The position numbers and the translations under genes are program-made. DNA of 64,000 nt from G942493375 sp942493375. GTDB taxonomy: Bacteria; Armatimonadota; UBA5829. Positions 51,447 through 60,730 of this stretch are shown piece by piece. The first letter of the stretch is position 1; each line of letters starts with the position of its first letter. The DNA lies in the NCBI GenBank assembly GCA_942493375.1, contig OW818698.1, forward strand, positions 1,550,001 through 1,614,000, in the 5' to 3' direction. The notes below the pieces were generated by a model. The model saw only the letters and a program-made list of their open reading frames with translations, searched no databases and had not been told where the DNA came from.

Positions 51447-54400
51447 TCAGGCTGCGTCGATTATGTTGTGTTGATTGTCCCAGTTCCTAAGAAAATCTCC
51501 GAACTTTTCGGGGGACATTGCAGGGCTGACCAGATATCCCTGGGCATAATCGCAATCAAGTGATCTGATTGCTTCCATTTGTTCCTCGTCTTCAATCCAT
51601 TCAGCCGTCACTTTGATACCGAGGTTATGGGCCATTACTATGATAGACTCGGTCATAGCTCTATCTTTACGGTTGTGTGCAATGTTCTTTATGAAGTACC
51701 CATCTATCTTCATATGACCAATCGGAAGGCTATTGAGACGACTCAACGATGAATATCCGATCCCAAAATCATCAAGACAAACAACCATTCCCAGAGACCT
51801 TAGAATGCTCAGTATGTCTACTTCATCGTTGTCATTTTTTGCCAGTACAGTTTCAGTTACCTCGAGTTTCACACAACTCGGATTCAAACCAGCATCGACC
51901 AGAGCTCCGTCTATTTCCGAGATAATATCGATCTCACCTAATTGAGCGGGCGAGACATTCACTGACATTTCAAAGTTCGGATAACCCATATCCTGCCAGC
52001 TTTTGCACTGCGTAAATGCTGCTTGAATAACCATTCTGCCAATCTCAATAATCAACCCGGTCTCTTCAGCAACGGGAATAAACAGACCAGGAGAAATCAT
52101 CCCCTTCTCTGGATGATCCCAACGCAACAACGCTTCAGCGCCTGCAATCTTCATTGACTTCACATCAATAATTGGCTGGTAGTATACCTTAAGTTCACCA
52201 CGGTCCAAAGCAAGCCTCAGATCATTCTCTATCTCAACTTTGGCATTACTTTCCTGACTGATTTCATCAGAGAAGAACTGACAGTTATTCCGACCTAGTT
52301 CTTTAGCTTTATACATTGCTGCGTCAGCTGTTTTCAGCAATCCGACTGCATCGGTAGCATTATCCGGGAATATACTTCCCCCAATACTTACACCTATAAC
52401 AAGTTTGTTACCACTTATCTCATAAGGCTTCGAGACTTGTCTGAGCAAGCGTTGTGCCACGACAGCGGGATCATCAATTGACTTTATATCTTTCAGCAGA
52501 ACCGTAAATTCATCACCGCCCATTCTTGCAAGTATGTCATTTTCCCTTAGACAAGAACTCAATCTGGCTGCGGTCTGAACAAGCAGTGCATCACCTGCTT
52601 TATGCCCCATGGTGTCATTTACCATCTTAAACTTATCCAAATCCAGGAACAACACCGCACACTGCCTGGCATCTGCGCTGTGACTTGATATTACCCGGTC
52701 AAGTTCCTCAGAGAACAGCAATCTATTAGGCAGACCAGTCAGCATATCGTGTCGAGCTTGATGTTCCATTTCGGCTGCACTCATTTCAATTTGTACCTTG
52801 GCAACCTCAACTTCAAGTGTATGCAGGTGGGCAGCTTGTAAGGCATCTTCCAATTGGCGGTTAACACTATCAATTTCGGCATTAACTCGTCGCAACTCTT
52901 CTTCAGCCTGCTTCTGAGCAGTTATATCCCGCAGAATACCCACAGCTCCCCATTCACCATTCTTCTGTACCGCAGATAGAGAAAGGGAGACAGTAATTTC
53001 CACATTATCTTTGCGAATTGCGTGCAGTTCCAGCGTCTGTCCGATAGCATTCCCATCTCCTGTTCGTTGAAAACCAGGAAATGCCTTATTGTGAGCCTCC
53101 TGATAACGTGCAGGGACAATGAACTTGTGCAGATTTTGCCCAAGAGCTTCCTCTGCAGAATATCCAAATATCCGTTCTGCCGCTGGATTCCAGAACACTA
53201 TCAAGCCCTGCGAGTCCATCATCAGGATAGCATCCTGAGCTGATTCTGTAATATTACGGATGGTTGATTCGCTATCCCGTAAAGCCTTTTCCGCCAACAT
53301 GCGCTCAGTAATATCCACGAAACTCTCGAGTAGACAATCACGACCATTTAAGGTGATATTCACAACCGTTTTAAGGATGGGAATTTTCTCCTTTGTAACA
53401 GTTAACAGTGTTCGTTCTGATCGGTCGACAAACTGCCCCTTATCCGTAATAGGACAACTACCCTTTTCTGCGGGGCAGATGAATGAGTGGCAAACCATAT
53501 TTTCTATTTGGTCACTAGCAGCTCCGATCATCCTGCAAGCACTGGGATTTGCGCTAATGATTTCATGCGTTTTAGCATCTATTATAGTGATACCTACGTC
53601 AATCGTCTTGAGAATGGTGCTGAGCCGCTCCTCACTTTCTCGCAAAGCCTGTTCAGCTTGCTTACGATCGGTAATATCATCCATAGCAACAATAACGTGC
53701 TTGCGTCCGTTTAGAAGTACGGGTTCTGCACTGATCCTTAGCCAGGGCTGCTGTTCGTGTCCATCGACCAGAAGAACCGCCTGTATCTCTGCTCCGTGGA
53801 TTGCAATTCCGGTTGCCAGCACTTGTTCAATACCATGTCTTAAGCTGCATTCCGGGCATATGTCTGCGTAACCGCATCCTTTTTCGTTTTCGTAACTATG
53901 TATACAGCCAAGTCCTCCTCCACCCCGCTTGTACAAGATATCCTGCAAGTTTCTGGATACCATATTCGCAACCACAGCGTTGGTGTTAACAATCCTGGTA
54001 TCTTCATCCAATAAAAGCATGCCGATCGGTGAGGAAGCAAAAATGGCGGTAAGGTTGTCTTTCTCTAGTTGAAGGGCGTCTTCAGATTGTTTGCGTTCTG
54101 TTATATCATTAAAAACAGTTGCAAAACGACCATAACCTACTTGATATGCACTGATATTAAAATACCGATTTAATGACTCGACATAATACTCAAAAACGAC
54201 TGACTCTCCGGTAAGTGCAACTCTGCTATAGACATCAAGAAATGGTGCATCCTCCATTTCAGGTATTGCATCAGTAATCTGTTTCCCCTGAATATCGGCG
54301 ATTTGAAGCCCAGTCTGCGACTCAAAAGCCGGATTTACTTGCAGGAAGACATAGTTAATCGGTGTTCCGCTCTCATCAAATACAATATCGTGAACAGCGA

Positions 54401-55859
54401 CCCCGAATAGGGCATTATCAACCAGTTTACGGAATTTGTCTTCACTATCGCGAAGAGCTTCCCGGATTTGGTATTGTTCTGACATGTCAGAAAATACCAA
54501 TACAACTCCAACAATACCTCCGATGTTGTCGCGAATAGGTGCAGCGCTGTCAGCAATCTGCCATTCTGTTCCGCATTGGGATATAAGAGTCGTATGGTCT
54601 TCGAGATGACAAACCTTGCCTGTGGTCAGTACTTGCTCAACTGGAATGGGAGCAGGTTTGCGGGTTTGAGCGTTAACAATATTGAGAATATCCGATATTG
54701 GACGTCCAAGTGCTTCCGATAAAATCCATCCAGTTAACTCCTCGGCCGTCGGATTCATTCGTGTAACACGCCCTTGAGCATCTGTAGCAATAACTGCATC
54801 ACCAATAGAATTCAAAGTGGTAGAAAGGTTCTGTTCTCTCTCAAACAATTCTGCTTGTAGTTGCTCAAGTCTCTTGTAATGCGTCCTATCGTTCTGCCGC
54901 CAGATTAGTATTGCGGCTACAACTGCAATCAGAACGAAAAGGAGACTCACAGCCAGAATTAGAACCGAGTGCGAACGCCATACTAACATAGCCTCCCTGG
55001 CATCCACCTTCGCTATCATATACCAGGAAGAATCCGGAACTGCCTTTATTGCGGAATAAACCTGGACCCCACGGTAATCAGTTCCTTCTACGACGCCAAC
55101 TCGGCCCAACACTGCCATTACAGCCGGCACCTCAGTATGGCTCAAAGGAATGCGCATTTTCAGTGCTGTATTTTTTTGAAAACGCAGTTCGTTAAGAAAC
55201 AGCACCGAATTACCATCACGTTTGACAAGTAAAACCTCTGAACTACGACTGGGTGCAGGCCAGGATTGGAGAAGAGGATAGAGAAACTGTTTAGCATCAA
55301 TGGAAAGGATGATGGCACCAATAGCCCTGCTGTTTTTTCCGTTTCTTGTAAATATTGGTGCAACAATACCGATATGAGGATTCTGTTCATTGGTATCTCT
55401 ATGCAAGTCAGAAATAACAGGCTGATGATTTCGAATAGCTTCATAAATGGATGCTGTTACGCGATTATGTATATGACTACGATTACTTTCGCTGTCCAGG
55501 AGTATTAGCCCATTAGTGTCAACGAGTGTGATATCACTGTAGTTGTAGTGCTCTTTGAGTGATTTAAAATACGTAAGGATCTCGTTGGCATTTCCGGATT
55601 GACTCGATGAAAGGAAACCCACCACTTGCTCACTAAGAAATGTACTATCCGTAAGCATGAAGGCATCCCCTAACCGCTCCTGTCGCCAAGTCACGATCTG
55701 GTCAACCTTCAGGCTAGCTATGTAATTGAGTCCGGTCTCCGCTTTGTTCTTCAGGTCTCTCTCCTGCGTCCTGTAGAACCAGACACCTCCAGTCGCAACA
55801 GCTGCTATTACTAATCCTAAAGACAGCATCAACCATATAGGAAAGGAACTTTTCCGCAT
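51447..55859 (-). CDS. Cache-multiPAS-GGDEF-EAL cyclic-di-GMP enzyme
   Basis: 1470 residues from the ATG at 55859, which has GGAG 8 bp upstream. Membrane segments near residues 7-25 and 300-325 bracket an extracellular Cache-type sensor. Five PAS domains follow, each introduced by a segment such as ALRDSEDKFRKLVDNA or ALRESEERLSTILKTI. The third has a Cys cluster (GCIHSYENEKGCGYADICPE), the fourth CHSFICPAEKGSCPITD. The GGDEF domain is intact (RMGGDEFTVLL), as is EAL (AGAEALLRWDHPEKG, EVTETVL, DDFGIGYSS). Both synthesis and hydrolysis of cyclic-di-GMP are possible, which would control biofilm or motility in response to an external ligand. It is an orphan gene. Confidence 0.93.
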   Translation of the reverse strand: MRKSSFPIWLMLSLGLVIAAVATGGVWFYRTQERDLKNKAETGLNYIASLKVDQIVTWRQERLGDAFMLTDSTFLSEQVVGFLSSSQSGNANEILTYFKSLKEHYNYSDITLVDTNGLILLDSESNRSHIHNRVTASIYEAIRNHQPVISDLHRDTNEQNPHIGIVAPIFTRNGKNSRAIGAIILSIDAKQFLYPLLQSWPAPSRSSEVLLVKRDGNSVLFLNELRFQKNTALKMRIPLSHTEVPAVMAVLGRVGVVEGTDYRGVQVYSAIKAVPDSSWYMIAKVDAREAMLVWRSHSVLILAVSLLFVLIAVVAAILIWRQNDRTHYKRLEQLQAELFEREQNLSTTLNSIGDAVIATDAQGRVTRMNPTAEELTGWILSEALGRPISDILNIVNAQTRKPAPIPVEQVLTTGKVCHLEDHTTLISQCGTEWQIADSAAPIRDNIGGIVGVVLVFSDMSEQYQIREALRDSEDKFRKLVDNALFGVAVHDIVFDESGTPINYVFLQVNPAFESQTGLQIADIQGKQITDAIPEMEDAPFLDVYSRVALTGESVVFEYYVESLNRYFNISAYQVGYGRFATVFNDITERKQSEDALQLEKDNLTAIFASSPIGMLLLDEDTRIVNTNAVVANMVSRNLQDILYKRGGGGLGCIHSYENEKGCGYADICPECSLRHGIEQVLATGIAIHGAEIQAVLLVDGHEQQPWLRISAEPVLLNGRKHVIVAMDDITDRKQAEQALRESEERLSTILKTIDVGITIIDAKTHEIISANPSACRMIGAASDQIENMVCHSFICPAEKGSCPITDKGQFVDRSERTLLTVTKEKIPILKTVVNITLNGRDCLLESFVDITERMLAEKALRDSESTIRNITESAQDAILMMDSQGLIVFWNPAAERIFGYSAEEALGQNLHKFIVPARYQEAHNKAFPGFQRTGDGNAIGQTLELHAIRKDNVEITVSLSLSAVQKNGEWGAVGILRDITAQKQAEEELRRVNAEIDSVNRQLEDALQAAHLHTLEVEVAKVQIEMSAAEMEHQARHDMLTGLPNRLLFSEELDRVISSHSADARQCAVLFLDLDKFKMVNDTMGHKAGDALLVQTAARLSSCLRENDILARMGGDEFTVLLKDIKSIDDPAVVAQRLLRQVSKPYEISGNKLVIGVSIGGSIFPDNATDAVGLLKTADAAMYKAKELGRNNCQFFSDEISQESNAKVEIENDLRLALDRGELKVYYQPIIDVKSMKIAGAEALLRWDHPEKGMISPGLFIPVAEETGLIIEIGRMVIQAAFTQCKSWQDMGYPNFEMSVNVSPAQLGEIDIISEIDGALVDAGLNPSCVKLEVTETVLAKNDNDEVDILSILRSLGMVVCLDDFGIGYSSLSRLNSLPIGHMKIDGYFIKNIAHNRKDRAMTESIIVMAHNLGIKVTAEWIEDEEQMEAIRSLDCDYAQGYLVSPAMSPEKFGDFLRNWDNQHNIIDAA

Positions 55860-56388
55860 CACAAATACTCCGACACGCGACTTAGGCAAAATTTGTTCCG
55901 GTGATTAAGTGTGCGTGATAAGTTAAAGGCAAATGTATTCAGTGTATTTTTTGCATAAAGAATGATGAAAGACTCGAAACACAGACAACCATTGGCTAAC
56001 CTGTCGAATACATGGCATCTAATAACTATCATTGTGAAGTATGATCCATATATAGAGAATATGCAGTTCAGTTTTTCGTCCATTCGTTCAGTTTGTCCAA
56101 TAGTCAAAGCGATACTATTAGCATTATTACATAAGACAAAAATGCAATCTACATACATTATGGTAGATATATACCTACATCATTAGGGTTATACATAGTT
56201 CGACATGAAATATATTAGGTAATAAAAGTAAGTTACCTAAGTAGACAATACCCAGATTCTGACTCCACACTATATCAATGAACAACCTGTTGCCTACAAA
56301 GGTATTTCCTCATCATGAAACGAATATTAGTAGTAGTCCGACCGGCAACTCGCTATTACTGTCCAATCAGAGAAGGATTACAATACCA
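55860..56388. other. Divergent intergenic region
   Basis: About 530 bp between the GGDEF-EAL gene (-) and the GH5-like gene (+). Short open frames on both strands (for example 55962-56186) have no ribosome sites and atypical composition. The region is AT-rich and must carry both promoters. I see no repeat or clear operator. Confidence 0.5.
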
Positions 56389-59145
56389 ATGACACACCTC
56401 CAACGCTCAATTCGATACTTCACCGCGCTTTTTGTGCTGTTTACCATAGCTACATCAACGGCTAACGCACAATCAGGAGCTTCTAATTTACTGCAAAACC
56501 CGGGATTTGAAGAACCGGCCAGTTATGGTATGAAACCTGGTGATGGTTGGTATATGAACTACGGAGATGCCAATTCGCGTATGACGGTTCAATCCAGTGA
56601 TGCGCACAGCGGACAGAATTGCATAAGGTTGGATGCTCCATCGTTGCTCCCCAGCAATCCTTCGGTGACTGCGGAGCAGGTTGTGCCGGTGAAGGCCGGA
56701 CATAGTTATTCTTTTCGTCTGTGGGTAAAAGGCAATCCTGTAGGAGCAGACGGACTACTGGCGATAGTGTGGTCAGACAAAGACCACAACTGGATCACCC
56801 ACTCCGGAACTGGATTTGCATATACAAGCGACTGGTCCCTCCAGCGCGTGACCGGGACAGCACCAAGGGGCGCAGCGTTCGGAGCTGTGCGCGTCGATAT
56901 CCGCTCTATTGGCGTTGCATGGATAGACGATGCGTTGCTTTATGAGCGGAAGGTGACTCGAATTGAACCGCTGGAGAAGAGCGGAGTTATTGCCGCTAAA
57001 GCAACCTGCAAATTGCACTGGCGCACACTGGACGATGAAGGCCTGCCTATAACTGGTGCCCCGGTGGAATTGAAAATTTCGGGTGGGGATGCGGCTTTTG
57101 TATCAACGTCCGGAACACATCGGACTGTAAAATCAGATGAAAGCGGATTGGTTACCGTTACTATCAAGTCTGCTTCAAAGCCAGGAGTTGTGTGCAATAT
57201 TACAGCAAAATGCGAAGACTCAACCAACCGTATTGTACTCCGCACGGCATCTGTTGGCATACCTGTAAAGTATCTCGTAGAACCACTTAGCTATGCGCCA
57301 CAGCCTGGACAATCAGTTCAAGTATCCGTACGTTTGATCGGCGCATTTGGGGAACCTGTTGTAATTCCCGGTCGCCGTGTCTCTGCTAGTCTAATAGGCG
57401 CTGAAGGCGCTGCATCAGCTGTTATGGCGGCCAATGGAATTGGTATATTGAAACTGAAAGCTCCTAAGAATCTATTTACTAAGTTCAGCGTGTCTGTGCG
57501 GGATTCTAAAGGGATTAGGGGTGAGTCTGAACCTATCGTCGTTTCTCCTCCTATACGCAAAGATATCATCACACTCGGACCTAACGGGTACTTTGTGGAT
57601 AAAACGGGAAAACCATTTATTCCATTAGGGGGCCTGTATGCTAACCGTGTGCATACAGTTAGTGGGGATTCATGCGGTGGAACGATCTCCGATGCATTCA
57701 CCGATGCGTCAGATGAGCAGCTGAATCAATGGTTTGCTTATCTGAAGGCAAATGGCGTCACCGCACTGCGCGGCATGCTTCGTAACCATACAAAAACAGG
57801 CACTGAGCCGCTGGATATTATGGGTCGAGTCAACGAGCCACTATTGGCAAGTTGGGAGCATATGATGTCCCTTGCCCGGCCATACGGAATCCGCTTCCTT
57901 TTGACAGTTCACGAGAGCTGGTATGCGACCTACGCAGCGTACTTCAACAAGCAGACGATGGAAAACTGTGTGCTTAAACACTATACACCGGAGGAACTCG
58001 CTGCCCTGCCCGCTTACCGCAAGCGGTTCCTTGTAGAGAAACGAATGCTTGCTCAGACATCTGAACCGATGACCGACCCGGATGTGCTTGCCTGCCAGAG
58101 GGATTACCTTACGGAACTGATTCCACGCCTGCGTGCAAACCCGGATATCTTTGCTTATGAGATTGAGAACGAACAGCCAAATGGTTATATGGACTGGTCA
58201 AATGATCAGATTGCACTGATAAAGCGATACGACCCGATAACCCCAGTATGCATAAGTCACCTTGGAGGAGGACTGTTGGATGCCGATCCGATCCCATGGT
58301 CCCGCAAGACAGTTATAGATTTCTATACATATCACATCTATCCATCCGGTTTTCAGACAAGTGCGGAGCGTGACTACGGAACAGCGGTAGCAGTAACCGC
58401 GCGGTATAGTGCACTCGGAAAACCGGTTATGGCTGGAGAAGCATATGGTGATGAGTGGTATAAGGCAACACCGGAAGCCCGGCATCTGGGTGGTCGTGAC
58501 TGCGTCTGGGGTCAGATACTGGGACACAATATAGGGGCTTTCTTCTGGGATACCATAGATGAACCGATAAAAGAGTTCCGCCTTGCGAAGAATCTGGCAG
58601 AGCGCGCAGGTTTGGGCACATTCAAACCTGCATCCGCACGAGTCGGGATTGATGTGTCTCCATACACAGATGACGACCGCCGTTTCCAGGATGGTGACGG
58701 GAAGAAACTGTTCGCTGACATGAACCGCTGCGCAACAGTGTGTTTCCAGCGGGGTATAGATTTTGATTTCACATTCAAACCGAAAGCATTTCCGATTTCT
58801 TTACGTCCGTCCGAATCCCTAAAGCTGAAATCAATCAAACCCGAGATAGAGCTAACAGCAGGATGGGAAGCACAGTATATTCGTTCTGAAGACAACAAGC
58901 ACTTCCTGTGCTATATCCGCAATATGGGTGGTGCGGTGAATATCCAGGCAGACCCCAATGCAGGTTGGACGCGATCACGTAAACCGGCTGAACTGAGCGT
59001 TAAGGTGCAGCTTCCGTTGAAAACACAGAAGATCACGGTTGTGGATTTGGATACTGGTGTAGAGCAAGAGATGGCTTTTACACAAGGCACGCCGATGGAT
59101 CTGGGAGTCACGGATCACGATTTTGCATTACTTGTGCGGGAATAA
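56389..59145 (+). CDS. Secreted GH5-like glycoside hydrolase with CBM and Ig-like domains
   Basis: 918 residues from the ATG at 56389 (AGAAGGA upstream), which opens a signal peptide (FTALFVLFTIATSTANAQSG). A CBM-like domain (NLLQNPGFEEPASYG, HSYSFRLWVKG) is followed by Big1-type Ig domains (LHWRTLDDEGLPITGAPVEL). A clan GH-A barrel begins at GYFVDKTGKPFIPLGG, with acid/base Glu595 in YEIENEQPNG and nucleophile Glu684 in PVMAGEAYGDEW. This is near GH5 mannanase/cellulase-like groups without a clear subfamily. A C-terminal beta domain follows. The substrate is unknown. Confidence 0.85.
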   Translation: MTHLQRSIRYFTALFVLFTIATSTANAQSGASNLLQNPGFEEPASYGMKPGDGWYMNYGDANSRMTVQSSDAHSGQNCIRLDAPSLLPSNPSVTAEQVVPVKAGHSYSFRLWVKGNPVGADGLLAIVWSDKDHNWITHSGTGFAYTSDWSLQRVTGTAPRGAAFGAVRVDIRSIGVAWIDDALLYERKVTRIEPLEKSGVIAAKATCKLHWRTLDDEGLPITGAPVELKISGGDAAFVSTSGTHRTVKSDESGLVTVTIKSASKPGVVCNITAKCEDSTNRIVLRTASVGIPVKYLVEPLSYAPQPGQSVQVSVRLIGAFGEPVVIPGRRVSASLIGAEGAASAVMAANGIGILKLKAPKNLFTKFSVSVRDSKGIRGESEPIVVSPPIRKDIITLGPNGYFVDKTGKPFIPLGGLYANRVHTVSGDSCGGTISDAFTDASDEQLNQWFAYLKANGVTALRGMLRNHTKTGTEPLDIMGRVNEPLLASWEHMMSLARPYGIRFLLTVHESWYATYAAYFNKQTMENCVLKHYTPEELAALPAYRKRFLVEKRMLAQTSEPMTDPDVLACQRDYLTELIPRLRANPDIFAYEIENEQPNGYMDWSNDQIALIKRYDPITPVCISHLGGGLLDADPIPWSRKTVIDFYTYHIYPSGFQTSAERDYGTAVAVTARYSALGKPVMAGEAYGDEWYKATPEARHLGGRDCVWGQILGHNIGAFFWDTIDEPIKEFRLAKNLAERAGLGTFKPASARVGIDVSPYTDDDRRFQDGDGKKLFADMNRCATVCFQRGIDFDFTFKPKAFPISLRPSESLKLKSIKPEIELTAGWEAQYIRSEDNKHFLCYIRNMGGAVNIQADPNAGWTRSRKPAELSVKVQLPLKTQKITVVDLDTGVEQEMAFTQGTPMDLGVTDHDFALLVRE

Positions 59146-59187
59146 AATACGAACAGCAAATATCTAGAATAAGGTGTTTTGTGTTTA

Positions 59188-59868
59188 ATGGGTATTGATA
59201 TATCAGAAAACAGTTTGCTCGATACAATTCTCCCACCATTTAAGGAATATTTTGAGCCTTTGGGATATAAGCTTGATATACACGATCCAAAATGTGTGTA
59301 TGTAATAAATGAATACACAAAGATAGAAATTGTGCATGTATTTAGCTGTATAACGATATGCCTGATTCCATTATGTCTTGAAATATGTGATATGAGAGAT
59401 TATGCCGAGAACATGAGAGATTATGTCAGAATATCACTAAATGCTCCGCTGCCATCTAGTTCCATGGTAGATTTTGTTTATATGTTTGATGCTCTTGAAG
59501 TCTTGGTACCCGATTTAACTACAGAATACGAGCGTTACCCACGAAATATCTACTATCTAGAAGCAGAACTTCGCAGACAGTTTAGTCTAATATGTAATCA
59601 TCTTCAAAGCTTGTTACAGGGAAATATTAATGATTGGGAACTCGTAAGACATTTTGTTCAGTACGATAGAGGTACTAGTCTACTTGATGGTGAAGATTTT
59701 ACATCGTATATTATACGACTAAAAAATATCGCTAAAGAAGCATACAGGAATCATGAGTATTATAAAGCAGTTCACTTCTATAATGCTCTAAAACGCAATA
59801 AGCGTCTCTCCTTGATGGAATATTTTCGATTAAAAGAAGCATACGGGCACACGATAACATTCAATTGA
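59188..59868 (+). CDS. Unrecognised cytoplasmic protein
   Basis: 226 residues from the ATG at 59188; a TTG at 59179 closer to AAGGTG is also possible. It is AT-rich, with one moderately hydrophobic stretch (IVHVFSCITICLIPLCLEIC) and helices ending in EAYRNHEYYKAVHFYNALKR, a TPR-like pattern. No family is recognised. It overlaps or abuts the ankyrin gene that follows, so the two are co-transcribed and may work together. Its composition differs from the hydrolase genes on either side, which may mean separate acquisition. Confidence 0.6.
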   Translation: MGIDISENSLLDTILPPFKEYFEPLGYKLDIHDPKCVYVINEYTKIEIVHVFSCITICLIPLCLEICDMRDYAENMRDYVRISLNAPLPSSSMVDFVYMFDALEVLVPDLTTEYERYPRNIYYLEAELRRQFSLICNHLQSLLQGNINDWELVRHFVQYDRGTSLLDGEDFTSYIIRLKNIAKEAYRNHEYYKAVHFYNALKRNKRLSLMEYFRLKEAYGHTITFN

Positions 59869-59879
59869 CAGGTTTTTCT

Positions 59880-60596
59880 ATGTATATGTATCTTGCTCAA
59901 TTTGATGGAAATAGAATGTCAACAATATTTCATCCAACAGCGATTACAATCATTATTATATTGGGTGTGTGCTATTGCATATGTATTTTTCTGCGCCATT
60001 TTCTTGCATCTCGAACTGATATAACGAGCATACTATTGGCTGCGCGCAATGGCAACCTTGAGAGAGTCCAAAGATTGGTTGAGGAAAAACCCAAGCTGGT
60101 CAATGCAAGCAATCTTGGTGATGGTAGAGTTCCACTTTCAGAAGCACTAATCCATGGACACGAAGCCGTAGCTCTTTATCTGCTGGATAATGGAGCAAGC
60201 ATAAGTAAAGGGTCGAGTCAATATGGCACTCCACTTACCTATGCGGCTTCTAATGGATTAGCAAAGGCATCTAAAGCGTTAATTGCAAAAGGATGCGATG
60301 TCAACCACAAGAATTTTGACAAAGAAACCCCACTGCATTATGCAGCAGCATCAGGTAGTGTCGAAACTGCAATGTTATTAACACTGCATGGAGCCGATGT
60401 AAACGCTTATGATTGTGGTAATACCCCGCTGCATCGGGCGGTCGAAAAAGACAAGATTCCGATGATAGAGTTTTTGCTATCTATTGGTGCTCATTCTAAT
60501 GCAAAAGATTTCAGAGGAAGAACTCCTCTACAGATAGCAAAAGAGCATCAGAATATTAATTCTATAAAATTGCTGGATGTCCAGAGTACGCGCTGA
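59880..60596 (+). CDS. Membrane-anchored ankyrin-repeat protein
   Basis: 238 residues from the ATG at 59880 (CAGG seven bases upstream). One membrane helix near the N-terminus (ITIIIILGVCYCICIFL) is followed by about five ankyrin repeats: SILLAARNGNLERVQRLVEE, PLSEALIHGHEAVALYLLDN, PLTYAASNGLAKASKALIAK, PLHYAAASGSVETAMLLTLH and PLHRAVEKDKIPMIEFLLS. The repeats should face the cytoplasm and bind a protein partner, perhaps the product of the preceding gene. Confidence 0.85.
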   Translation: MYMYLAQFDGNRMSTIFHPTAITIIIILGVCYCICIFLRHFLASRTDITSILLAARNGNLERVQRLVEEKPKLVNASNLGDGRVPLSEALIHGHEAVALYLLDNGASISKGSSQYGTPLTYAASNGLAKASKALIAKGCDVNHKNFDKETPLHYAAASGSVETAMLLTLHGADVNAYDCGNTPLHRAVEKDKIPMIEFLLSIGAHSNAKDFRGRTPLQIAKEHQNINSIKLLDVQSTR

Positions 60597-60730
60597 TCTA
60601 CAATCCTGCGTAAATTGGGGTTGATGGAGTATAATACGTAGTATAAGCTAGTATTTTCACGAATACTCATAACAATCCAAAAAGGAAATCAATACTACAT
60701 AATTTACCAAAAGCAGCATCGGAGGAAAGT

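Noticed and set aside
55962..56186. Small gene in the divergent region before the GH5-like gene
   Set aside because: No ribosome site, and overlapping open frames on both strands suggest chance.
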